Made by a program: the position numbers and the translations under genes
Notes under the pieces: model-generated
Seen by the model: the letters and a program-made list of their open reading frames with translations, nothing else
Database searches by the model: none
What the model was told of the DNA's origin: nothing
Assembly (NCBI RefSeq): GCF_040412425.1
Contig: NC_089749.1
Coordinates: 34,673,070-34,737,069, forward strand
Reading direction: 5' to 3'
Length of the DNA: 64,000 nucleotides
Origin: Macrobrachium rosenbergii
Lineage: Eukaryota; Arthropoda; Malacostraca; Decapoda; Palaemonidae
Shown: positions 22,601 through 34,600 of the stretch, in pieces
How positions within the stretch are numbered: position 1 is the first letter of the stretch
Layout of the letters: each line of letters begins with the position of its first letter

Positions 22601-25600
22601 GACCATTTCGGTCGAGTCAAATTTGACCGAAGGTTGAAGTTTTGGCACTTACCGTGATTTATATGAAAATATTTCAAAATTGTCAAAAGCTACAACCATG
22701 AATTATTTTTTGTTGTATTCTAAATGAAATTGTGCACATTTTCATATATAAAACTTTATGTAACAGCTAATACAAAATGGTGCAAAAATTACAACAAAGT
22801 GACTAAAGAATTTCTGAGATTTTCAGCAGAGTTAGCGTGCCCGGACATAAGGAAAAAGTTTTTTTTTCAAGAATTCACCATAAATCGAAATATTGTGCTA
22901 GAGACTTCTCGTTTGTTGCAAAATGAAAGTAAATGATTGAATATTACTAGAATGTAAGAGTTTTTGCTTACAATTGCATTTTTCGACCATTTCGGTCGAG
23001 TCAGAGTTGACCGAAGGTTGAAATTTTGGCACTTATCGTGATTTATATGAAAATGTGTCAAAATTGATAAAAGCTACAACCATGAGTTATTTTTTGTTGT
23101 ATTCTACATGAAATTGCACACATTTTCATATATAAAAATTTATGTAACGGCTAATAGAAAACTGTGCAATAGTTACAACAGTGACTAAAGAATTTCTGAG
23201 ATTGTAAGAGCCTGACGCCGTCTCTTCCAAACACGTGTGTGTTCGTGTGTTCATCGTCCATCGGAGTGGCGAGACGTTTGGCGTCTTCACAAACAGAAAC
23301 ATACACACAGTTTGATACAGAAGATTCGTTGGAACATTATGGTTAGGGAGAAACAGACGGAAATATTGTATGGTTGAAATTGCGTTCCTTTAGAGAAAAA
23401 AGATGAGATGCTCTTGTTGTCTTGTCCACTCCGATGGACGATGAACACACGAACACACACGTGTTTGGAAGAGACGGCGTCAGGCTCTTACAACATTTTC
23501 AGCAGAGTTAGCATGGATGTAAGGAAAAAGTTTTTATAAAAAATTCACCATAAATCGAAATATTGTGCTAGATACTTCTCGTTTGTTGCAAAATGAAGGT
23601 AAATGATTGAATATTACTAGAATGTAAGAGTTTTAGCTTACAATTGCATTTTTCAACCATTTCGGTCGAGTCAAAGTTGATGGAAGGTTGAAATTTTGTC
23701 ACTTATCATGATTTATATGAAAATATGTCAAAATTGATAAAAGCTACAACCATGAGTTATTTTTTGTTGTATTCTATATGAAATTACGCACATTTTCATA
23801 TATAAAACATTATGTAACGACTAATATAAAACTGCAGAAATTACGACAAAGTGACTAAAGAATTTCTGAGATTTTCAGCAGAGTTAACACGGATGTAAGG
23901 AAAAAGTTTTTTTAAAAAATTCACCATAAATCAAAATATTGTGCTAGAGACTTCTCATTTGTTACAAAATGAAGGTAAATGATTGAATATTACTAGAATG
24001 TAAGAGTTTTAGCTTACAATTGCATTTTTTGACCATTTCGATCAAGTCAAAGTTGACTGAAGGTTGAAATTTTGGCACTTATCGTGATTTATATGAAATG
24101 ATGTGAAAATTAATAAAAGCTACAACCATGAGTTATTTTTTGTTGTATTCTACATGAAATTGCCCACATTTTCATATATAAATTTTATGTAAAGGCTATT
24201 AGAAAATGGTGCAAAAATTACGACAAAGTGACTAAAGAATTTCTGAGATTTTCAGCAGAGTTAGCTGATGCTTTCTTTTGAGATAAGAAAGAAATTCGTG
24301 CATGCGCAGCTGGGTCACACTTGTAATCAAAACAACAGTGTGATCCGTGAACTCCCAGCATCCCTCAAGGCGCGTGATTTAAAATTTTTAAATGTAACGA
24401 GGCCTATAAATATTTTTCCGCGAATATTTAAAAAAACTCTGTAGTCAACGTATTTTATGTCCACTTGGCACCCGACAGACAACTTTTGTCGACGTAAAAT
24501 ACGTCCAGCCGGCGTTAAAGTGTTAATAAGAAAGAGGAAATTGCCAGAAAAGTTGGTGATATTGAATCAGCACTTAGTCTGTTTTTGTTTGTACTGTGCA
24601 TGGATGTATTGAGTGAAGGGAATTGTTATATGCAGATGATCTGGGGAATGTGGCAGGGAGTGACAAAAAATTGCAAGTAGGTAGTGGCAGGTATCTCATG
24701 AATGGTGTGGTATGAAGATAAATGTGGGTAAAATTGAGGTTACACTCTCCAGCAAGCAGAGTAGGGATAGATTATTCATAAAAGATAGAAGAGGCCTAGA
24801 GTCGAAAGAGGTAGAGAATTTCAAATACAGTACTTGGGATCTACTTTAAGCCTGAATGTAGGGTGTGAAGCTAAAGCCAGATAAAAGAAGTTTGGAGGAA
24901 GTGGAAGGAGGTTGCAGGGGTAGAGTGAGTCAAAAGAATGCCAAATAAAATGAAGGTAAAGAATTATTGTACTATAATCAGATTAGTGACGATGTGTTTC
25001 AAAAACATGGGATTGAAGAAAGAAGGAGGAACAGAAGTTGGAGTGAACAGAAAGGAAGATATTTAGGTGGATTTTGGGATCTTGCTGCATGAGAGGCTGG
25101 GAAATGAGGGAAATTTGGAGAAATAAAGATTACTGATTTGATACTAGTTGTGGTTCAGGTGATATGGGCATGCTGTCAGGATGAGTGAGGGAATGGATTG
25201 AAAAGGGCTTGGGCACAACCTGTTAGGGGTAGAAAGTCGGGAGGGAGGCAAAAAATTAGATGATGTGATAAAGTGAAGGAGGATTTGGTGAAGGGTTTAG
25301 TGGTGGAAGATGCCTTCAATAGAAAGACTCGGAGAAGACACTTAGGGGTAGTGGTGGGGATGAAGATAAGGATCTGGTTTGTATATCTGGAAAAAATAGA
25401 TATTTAACACTCAAGATATTTTGATTTTGTGTAATAGAGTTGGTAATCACTTGGAATATGTCCCTTATTTTCATATAAGTATTTCTGGGCTTGTCCTGTG
25501 TCGCTGAGTGAAATGTCCCTATACAGCACACATTTCTAGGTATAAGTATTGCTAGATATACCAGAGAAAAAAGCCAATAGGATGCCAGAGTTACTACCTC

Positions 25601-28600
25601 TGGATCGATACATCCTTATAGGATGTCGGTATGTCATCTAGGAGCGAGTGGAAGCCACTACCACAGACACTTAACCCAATAGACTCCTCCTCACCAAAAC
25701 CCCTCTGCCTAAGAGGTGCCGATACAACGGTCCCACCACCGCTACTACTAATTCTTCCCACAATGCACCATCCACTTATAGCATGCTTTACGAACCACTC
25801 GTGATTTTTGTGGTGCTAATATTTTATTCTTATTTTCATATTTTGGATTATCTTGCTTTCATGATGGCATCATCTGATCAAGGAACATCTTCTTCTAAGT
25901 TGAGTATTCAAAATTGAATGTTTTTGGTATCTTGAACGGATTATTTTGTTCTTTTATTGTTTCGCATGATCGACTGAGGGCCGCCATTTCGTGTTCGTTC
26001 GTGGCGACTTACTACAGTCTTTTTATATGATTGCTTTCTTTTCGTTCAATCGATAGAAATTTACAGTTACTACATTCTTTTTATGATAGTTTCAATTTTA
26101 CTTCTCGATCTGACGCGATCGACTATTATTTTATACCTTAGAAGTTGAAAGTTAGGCCTAGCCTAGCTTTCCTTTATTTACCGTTTGTAGACATATTTAA
26201 TATGTCATTATGTCATTTATTATGTGTGTATTAGTTCTTGAGTCTGTTTGGGTGGTGTTGTTAGCCTACCTGACCAGTTCGGCCTTGCCGATTCTTGGAA
26301 GGTAGGCTATGTTGGCCCCAGTCTTCCTTCCTCCTTGGCCTATAGGCCTGAGTTGGTTCGGTTTTCTTGGGTGGCCTTCGTTCGGGTTTGAGTGCAGGCC
26401 CTTCTTCCCTGACCAGTTGATTCTTCAATCCTGGAAGTGGTGTTGGCGCTAGCGCTCTTTCTCGTTTGAATTTTTGGCGAATCCTAGCCTACATTTCCAG
26501 GAGGTGCCTTCTGGAGGTTAGGCTAGGTGATAGTACCAATGTTCATCCTTTCGCCTTATCTCACCACCTGTATATCAGTCTTTTTTGTCTTGGCTCTCCC
26601 GTTGGGGCATTTTAGAGCTTAGCTCATTTGCCCTTTTGGTTGAGATGACACTTCGTGGAAGGTGCCTAGGCACCTGACCTGTTTTTGTCGCCATGTTTTC
26701 ACTCCCGTGTCTTCCCTGTTCCGCCATCCGGACCTGTTCCGGCGGCTATCGTTAGCTCGCTTTAGCTTCTAGCAGAAACTTTAGCTTGAGCGTCGTTGTC
26801 GTTTGCTTACGGCGGAACTGGAGAGAAGCTGTTATAAATTTTACTAGTAGTATTTGTGATTTATTTTCTGCTCCTGCTTCTCTACCACTCCGTCATCCGG
26901 ACTCGTTCCGGCAGCTATCGTTAGCTCGCTTTAGTCTTAATAGGACTTTTTGCTTGAGCGTCGTTGCTTTGTTATCGGCGGAATTGTAGAGGAGCCGGAA
27001 TGATATGAGTTTTGTTACTGTTATTATTTTTCTGTGAGCGAAGTTTGGTGAATTATCCCGACTCTTCGCGTCGGCGAATAACCTTCCCTGGTTGTTGATT
27101 TCTGTGCATTTAGTTAATTTATCGTGACGTTCCGGCGTCACCGGAATTGCTTTCCGGCGTGATCCGACTCAGGCCTGGCCCACCTGTTTAGGATTCCATC
27201 GGAGACTTCCGCCGTAGCCACAGTTTTCAACTCCGGTGTGAGGCAGAATATTTACTTTAAGTTTTACTAGTTTAGCCGTTCCGCCGCCTATTTTAGATGC
27301 TCATGTATAAATTTTTATTATAGGTGGTACATTGCCAGGAGCCGGGTTGTAACGCCTACCTGCAGCAACCCTGTGGCCATGTAGCATGCAGATCGCATGC
27401 GGTTGTGCAGTCGAGGTCGGCGACCACCTCGTCTGGCATCCTGATGGCTGCGGCGTGTGCTACGCACTTTATTTAGGCGTGGTTGATGATTCGATGCGTT
27501 AACCTTCAATTGTATTTAACACAGTTAGTTTAAATAATTGTGTTTATATTTGATATAAGATAATATCCTTGTCAATCCCTTTTATTGACATGAGATTCAA
27601 TTAACAGGTCCTCGGTCCCGTCAAGCCGTCTCTAGCGACATTGAAGATCTGGGTTGGCGGCTTTGGGCGCAATGTTGGTCAGGGCGTCCTTATGTGCTGG
27701 CAGAGGATATCTGCAACATTCTTTACCCAAATGCTAGGGCCTCTGCAGCCGTAGCTCCTGAAGTAGCTGAACCCCTGATCAACAGGATTAGGCTAGAAAC
27801 CCAGGTCTCGCCAGAAGATCAAGAGCTGTGCGGCGAAGTGGCTGAAGAAGTGGCCAACATCAACCTGGACGTCGAACCAATGGCCATCGACCCGGAGCAG
27901 GAAGGTAGGGATGTAAGTGAGGCAGGTAGTCTTATTAATCCATTATCTCTCACTTCTCCTGCGTCTTCGTCTTCATCCTTCCAAGGATTCTCTAAGAGCT
28001 CCACCCTGGGGACCCGTTTAAGTCGGTGATCCCCAAGGTGAAGTCCTCTTTGAAGACGAAGACATTACCTAAATTGACTAAACCCCGAAAACCTCATCTG
28101 TACCTAGTTCCGCCAAGGTTTCATTGACTCGAAACCTTCGACTTCCAGAAAAGCTTCTCCCTCTTCTAAGGGTCGAGAACAAAGTTGAGCAGGTCGAAAA
28201 AGCCTGACTTTGACCCTAAAGCTTTTCGCGGAGTCCATGATGAGAATGTTTTCCGAACAGGTCTCTTCTCAGTTCGAGGCAGTGTCTCGCGATCTTGCCT
28301 CGAGTCTTGAGTCGTCGGGAAAGTATGTTCAATCCTTGGCGGACAGGTTAAAGGCGCAAGAGGAGTTGCTGGCGGACTGGTTAGTTCAGGTCGGTACAGC
28401 AACGGTCCTATCCATTCAGACGCCTCTAAGCTACCAGCTTATGAGGATTCTAACCCTTGGCGTCTTGCCTTTAATGCCCCTTTCGCTAATGGTAAATTAA
28501 CCATTGAAGGTTGTGGCACCCGCCCTGTGGAAGATTACGAGTTCTTCCCAGCGGATCTTGTTTTTCCCTTCCCGGGGTATGCTCGGCTTTCCGAAGATGC

Positions 28601-31600
28601 CTTGGTGAGGGAAGATAAGGTTCCCAAAGAAACAGTGATCTTTCCCAGGGATATTTAGTCGGCATGGGTTAGGATCCTATCTGACTGGGAGTGTTCGAAC
28701 ACTAGATTGACCCCTCATAAGGGGCGGTTTACGATGTTCACAGTAAATGAGGATGTCCCGACTCCTTGCACCTCTAAAGTGGCAGAATTAACCCTTCAGG
28801 CGGAACAGAGGAGAAGCCTATGCCGCAGCCGTGAGACGGAGCCTACTTCTCTGCTCTTTCCAGCAGATTTAGAATGCTGGACGAGCTCGGAAACCTTTAC
28901 AGTGGGTAAACTAGATCGGTGCGCCGAATCTCTTCAGTGAACAACTACCCAGGCTTCGGAGTCTCTGATAAAAGCTGAGTATGAGGCTAGGTGCCGTCTC
29001 AGCAGATCTATCAATTCCGTCACCTCGGTGGAGTTGGCGTCTGCTGTTTACAAGGATGAACCTCTGTTCAGGGTCCTGACAAAATCACTACTGGCCTCAT
29101 TCCAGAGTGATTTGTTTGATTTCATTGTGGCAAGGAGGAACTGCCGAAAGTTTGTTCTGGCTGGCGTTTTGACCATCCGTCATGAGCCGAACAAGCTGAT
29201 AAAATCCTCTATCTGGGGACCAATCTATTCCCTGAAGCTATGGTCAACTCAGTAATCAGTGAGGCCTCAAGGGCCAACCAAAATCTTCGGATCGGTGGGG
29301 ACTCCCCTTTAAGAGGAAGTCATCAGAATTTTCGGGGCCCCAACCTAAAGGCAGGAAGAAGGTCTAGGAGGTTTCATCCTTATAAGGCACCCCAGACCCA
29401 GACAATTGTTCAGACAGTCCCGGTAGGTCAGATTGCCCAGCCCTCCACCTCCAAGGGACATCCACAATACGTTGTACTGAACCAACCGGCCCACCATCCC
29501 GCTGGTTCAACAACCTATGTTTCTCCTGCCTTCAACCCTACTTACGAGTCCCAGACCTTTCAGGGCTACCGCCAGTCCAAGGGAAATAGAGGTAGGGGGA
29601 GCTTCAGGTCTAGATCTGGCCCCAGACTCCAATCTCGAGGTAGAGGTTCAAGAGGAACTAGAGACAGCAAGTCTTACAATAAATGAACATCCCCAGGTAG
29701 GTGGGAGGTTACGCCTCTTCAGGGACAATTGGACATTCAGTCCATGGGCCCACATATCATTTCAAAGGCCTAGGGTGGAGCTGGGTAAGGGGACCCCCTC
29801 CACTTGTCAGGTTCTATCAGACTCCAACATCAGATCTGTTAGACTATACAGAAGACCTTCTTTTAAAGAAGGCGATAAAGAAAGTCAGACATTTAAAATT
29901 TCAGGACGCTTATTCAGCGTGCCAAAGAAAGACTCAGACAAGAGAAGAGTGATTTTAGATCTGTCAACTTTAAATTCTTACATTCAATGCGACAGGTTCC
30001 GTATGTTGACCGTCTCTCAGGTGCGGACCTTACTTCCCCGTGGAGCCGTCACCACCTCTATAGATCTTACAGACGCCTATTATCATGTTCCAATAGCAAG
30101 AAACTTCTCCCCTTATCTGGGGTTCAGACTGGGAAGACAGGCTTACTCGTTCAGGGTAATGCCTTTCGGACTGAACATAGCGCCCAGGATCTTCACCAAA
30201 CTGGGGGAAGTTGTGGTACAGGAACTGAGATCTCAAGGTATCAAGGTGGTGGCTTATCTGGACGATTGGCTAATTTGGGCCTCCAGCGTCTCCGAATGTC
30301 AGAAGTCGACAAAGTTAGTGATTCAGTTCCTAGAGTATCTGGGCTTTCATATAAACATAAAGAAATCTCGTTTAACCCCGGCAACCAAATTTCAGTGGCT
30401 GGGCATTCAGTGGGACTTAAGCACCCACAAACTTTCAGTTCCCCCAGCAAAATGCAAAGAGATTGCCAAAGCAACAAGGCAGTTTCTCAAGTGCAAACGA
30501 GCCTCTCGTCGCACTCAAGAAAGAATCCTGGGTTCCCTCCAGTTTGCGTCAGTAACAGACCTTCTCCTCAAAGCAAAACTGAAGGACATAAATCGAGTGT
30601 GGCGAAGTCGAGCCAATTGCAAATTCAGAGACAAAGTCTCCCTCATACCTCAATCTTAAAGAAAAGACTTCGTCCCTGGACAACGGCCAAAAGTCTTTCA
30701 AATCGATTCCATTACAATATCCCCTCCAGCCCTTATCATCCACATGGACGCATCTCTGACTGGTTGGGGGCTATTCGCAGTACAAAGAAGGTTCAAGGAA
30801 TCTGGTCAAGCCACTTTCGTCTCTTCCACATAAACATTCTGGAAGCGATGGCAGTTTTCTTGACTCTGAAACGTTTACGTCTGGCCAGGAACATACATAT
30901 CAGGCTAGTTCTGGACAGTGCAGTGATAGTTCATTGTCTGAACAGGGGAGGTTCCAAGACAAGTCACATAAATCATGTTATGATAGCGATCTTTTCATTA
31001 GCAATGAAAAATCATTGGCACCTGTCAGCAACACATCTGTCAGGAGTAAGGAACGTGATTGCAGATTCTCTGTCAAGGACGTCTCCTCTAGAATCGGAAT
31101 GGTCCTTGGACAAGAAATCCTTCAATTGGATTCTCCAACAGATTCCCGGGCTTCAGGTGGACCTTTTTGCCACGGAATCAAATCACAAACTCACATGTTA
31201 CATAGCTCGAACCTGGACCTCGGGCGTATGCTACAGACATAATGTCAATAGATTGGAACAAATGGGAAAAGATCTATCTCTTTCCTCCAGTAAATCTTCT
31301 GTGGAAAGTTTTACACAAACTCAGGTCATTCAAAGGTCAGATAGCTTTAGTTGCTCCCAACTGGCCGAAGAGCAATTGGTTTCCGCTTCTGTTAGAGCTG
31401 AAACTCAAGGCCTTGCAAATTCCTCATCCAATATTAACCCAAGTAGTGGAAACTCAGATTGTGTCAGCTTCCTCAAGAATGCTGAATGCCCTAACTTTAT
31501 GGATTTCATGAAGTTTTCGGCCCAGAAAAATGCTAATATTGATCCTCAAAACACGTTATTTTTGGAATCAGATAAGAGAGAATCTACCCTTCGCCAGTAT

Positions 31601-34600
31601 GATTCAGCAGTTAAAAAACTTGCTATTTTTCTGAAGGATTCAGACGTTCCTACTATGACTACTAATCTTACGATCTCATTTTTTAAGACCCTTTTTGACA
31701 AAGGTCTGGCAGCTAGTACAATTACTACAACTAAATCTGCCTTAAAGAAAGTATTCCTTTGGGGATTTAACATTGATCTGACGGGCTCATACTTTTCATC
31801 TATTCCTAAAGCTTGTGCCCGTCTTAGACCAACAACCCGTCCTAAAACGGTTTCTTGGTTTTTAAACGATGTATTAAAGTTAGCCTCAGACACAAATAAT
31901 GAGTCTTGCCCTTATTCGACTCTTCATAGAAAAACTTTGTTTTTAATTAGCCTGGCTTCAGGAGCTAGAATCTCTGAACTGTCAGCCCTTTCTAGAGAGC
32001 CGAATCATGTGGATTTCCTCCCATCAGGAAAGGTTCTACTCTCTCCAGATCAAATGTTTTTAGCTAAGAATGAAGATCCTCTAATTAGGTGGTCTCCCTG
32101 GAAGATAATACCCCTTTTAGAAGATCCCTCCTTATGTCCGGTGGTCACATTAAAAGCCTACCTAGAGAGAACCTCTCAGAGGTCTTCAGGTCCACTTTTT
32201 GTTAGAGAAAATGGTGGAACCATTTCCTTGAATGGCATTAGGCAACAAATACTTTATTTTATTAAACAAGCTAATCCGGATTCAATCCCCCAGGTCCATG
32301 ATATCCGGGCTGTAGCCACCTCAGTTAATTATTTCCAACACATGAATTTTGAGGAAATTAAAAAATATACGGGCTGGAAATCCCCTAGAGTCTTTAAACG
32401 TCATTATCTCAAATCCTTGGAGGCTTTGAAGTTTTCTGCTGTCGCTGCAGGGAACATTGTTTCCCCAGAGTCAGCCTAATATTGTTTTATAATATTTTAT
32501 TGTTGGTAATTTGTAATTGTAATTGTTTGTATTTGCTTGCCCTACCAGTTGGTACTTCTCACCTACCTGCCTCGCTTGTATTCCCGTCCTTCCTATCTTG
32601 TTGTCTGGGTTTGGGTTGCTTCTCAATCCATTCCTGGCTTTGCTTTATCACCTTAGTTGTTAAGTTTTCACTAAATATTGTTTTATAGGTGATGGTTACT
32701 AGTTTGTTTATTAATCTTAAGATTGTAACCACATTAATTTGCATTAATTAAGTTAGTTATTGTCCTTTTGTACTAATTTATTTTTATATTTGCTTTTCTG
32801 GATTAGTAAAAAGCATATTCAAAATAAAAATTTTATTTTATCCTTAATACATTAATCCTTTTTAAATTTGCAAGCTTCTTTGGTCAATTCTCTGCTACTA
32901 TTTCACTCAGCGACACAGGACAAGCCCAGAAAAGGGATTTTGACAAAGGAAAAATCTATTTCTGGGTGAAGGCCTGTGTCGCTCAGTGAACCCATCCCTC
33001 TCTTTATTTCCCACCCTGATCTAGCCAAAAAAGCTTGGGTGCTATTTCGGGATGGTGCATTGTGGGTAGAATTAGTAGTAGCGGTGGTGGGACCGTTGTA
33101 TCGGCACCTCTTAGGCAGAGGGGTTTTGGTGAGGAGGAGTCTATTGGGTTAAGTGTCTGTGGTAGTGGCTTCCACTCGCTCCTAGATGACATACCGACAT
33201 CCTATAAGGATGTATCGATCCAGAGGTAGTAACTCTGGCATCCTATTGGCTTTTTTCTCTGGTATATCTAGCAATACTTATACCTAGAAATGTGTGCTGT
33301 ATAGGGACATTTCACTGAGCGACACAGGCCTTCACCCAGAAATAGATTTTTCCTTTGTCAAAATCCCTTTTATGATTGATTTACAGTATTTACCATGCAG
33401 TTGGCTGTCATGAAACATTCCAGTTGTATAACCAGGGCTCATTGCATACAATCTTGAATCACCCATATGTGAAGGAATTGGGCTTAAATGTCATCTGATG
33501 ATCAGCCAGCTCTCTCCAGGTTAGAAATACAGTGGTATGATGCAAGTGAGGCTTTAAAGTGCTCTGGGCTGGGGTTGGAAGATTAGAAGCTTAACTGGTT
33601 TTGATAGCAGAATTAGACTGAGCAAGTGCCACCCACTGAATAATCAAGGTGTTTCTGTTGTGATCAGACTGATTGAAGGCAGTATCCCCATGAGAATCAA
33701 AAGAAATGAACAGTGGGAGTCATGGTTATTGCTCTTGTGAGGAGTGGGAGATGTAAGCAGTAGCTGCTGCTGCTATAATTACCAGTTGATCCACAACCCG
33801 AGGAGTGTTATGTGGATCTTAAGACAGTTTCAGGAGTCTCAGCGTCCAGATAGGCACTCCTTTGATAACAATGACACCAAGATAGTACCATGGTTACACT
33901 ATCCTCCTCCAAAGACTTTTCATTTTCAGGAACGTTGACCAGGGCAACAGTCTCCTACACTTCCTTTCTTGGGGCTTAAGCACTGTTCTTTGTAGACTTT
34001 CAAGAGTCTTAAGATCCAAGATAGACACTCCTTGGTGTGATAGCACCGACACCACGGTAGGGTAGGGCCATGGTCAACAAAAGGTCCTAGTGTCCTTTCA
34101 TCGCTCTATTGCAGTGCAAGTACATGAGCAGACAGAAGAACATTCAGTGCAGTGGCCAACCATACATCCCAAGCAAAATGGATGTCATTATAATATTTTT
34201 TCACTAAAGTCAGGAGATAAGGACAGTTGATCTTGGTACCTTAACTTCCGGATTCATTCAACCTCTGAAGAAGCTTGATCATAGTCCTTCTTTCTTGACT
34301 TACTGAAATTGGCGCTGTTCTGTTCTGTCTTCTTGCACCTTTGAATAAAGTAAACATCTTTGGTACCCATTTACATCTAGAAGCTTATGCCTTTCATCAT
34401 TCTGCATGTTTCGAAAGTGTTCAGTGAGGTGGATCGTTCCACTTCCTTGGTCCTGTGGTGTCAGTGACAGTATGACATCTATGGTGCCTCCGTAAAGACT
34501 AAACTTTCAACCCAATGCTATCGACTCGTTCGTTATCTTCAAGTTGGCCAAGAAACGGTGTCCAAATTGTCATTTCTCTGACTAGTGAGATGATCAGTTG

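Larger units (their letters stand above)
21668..24522. mobile_element. piggyBac-type TTAA element with internal tandem array (copy A)
   Basis: Flanked by TTAA at 21664-21667 and 24523-24526. The left end CCCTTAAACGCC and the inverse of the right end (CACTTTAACGCC) agree at 10 of 12 bases. TTAA targets and CCC-type ends are the piggyBac signature. No transposase frame is present. The inside is mostly a tandem array of about 376-bp units (22114-24270). The right side has a CATGCGCAGC segment and a GTCGACGTAAAATACG near-palindrome. It sits inside a LINE whose motifs continue on both sides, so the insertion itself is well supported. Confidence 0.75.
21561..25385 (+). pseudogene. LINE reverse transcriptase fragment, split by a TTAA element
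   Basis: Before the insertion (21600-21663) the sequence reads CAFLDLKKVFDKIPREECF, motif A of a non-LTR reverse transcriptase. After it (24527 on) come RKRKLPEKLV, a damaged YADD region at about 24630-24650 (ICR*SGE), GMKINVGKIEV, NFKYLGS-type sequence near 24820-24845, then a C-terminal region with WYGHAVRMSEG-like and RAWAQPVRGRK-like motifs in shifted frames (25150-25240). Order and spacing fit one RT copy interrupted at 21664-24526. Multiple stops and frameshifts make it a pseudogene. Confidence 0.75.
25485..33371 (+). mobile_element. DIRS1-like retrotransposon, element 3, complete architecture
   Basis: 7.9 kb with every DIRS1 hallmark: inverted terminal repeats (25497-25773 / 33050-33325, nearly identical), an internal complementary region (32900-32992), gag, RT/RNase H, a methyltransferase-like region and tyrosine recombinase in this order. 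Its ends can be placed because the internal complementary region contains the joined left and right termini in inverse form. The RT and recombinase carry full catalytic sets, but gag and the RNase H region have frame breaks, so this copy is probably not autonomous as sequenced. Confidence 0.9.

Noticed and set aside
22114..24270. Regular direct repeats as a CRISPR-like array
   Set aside because: Units are about 376 bp and contiguous, with no short repeat and unique spacer pattern, in a eukaryotic intron.
25460..25484. TATTTTCATATAAGTAT left of DIRS element 3 as a family A terminus interrupted by it
   Set aside because: It matches the start of element 2 for about 15 bases, but no family A continuation follows on the right side at 33372.
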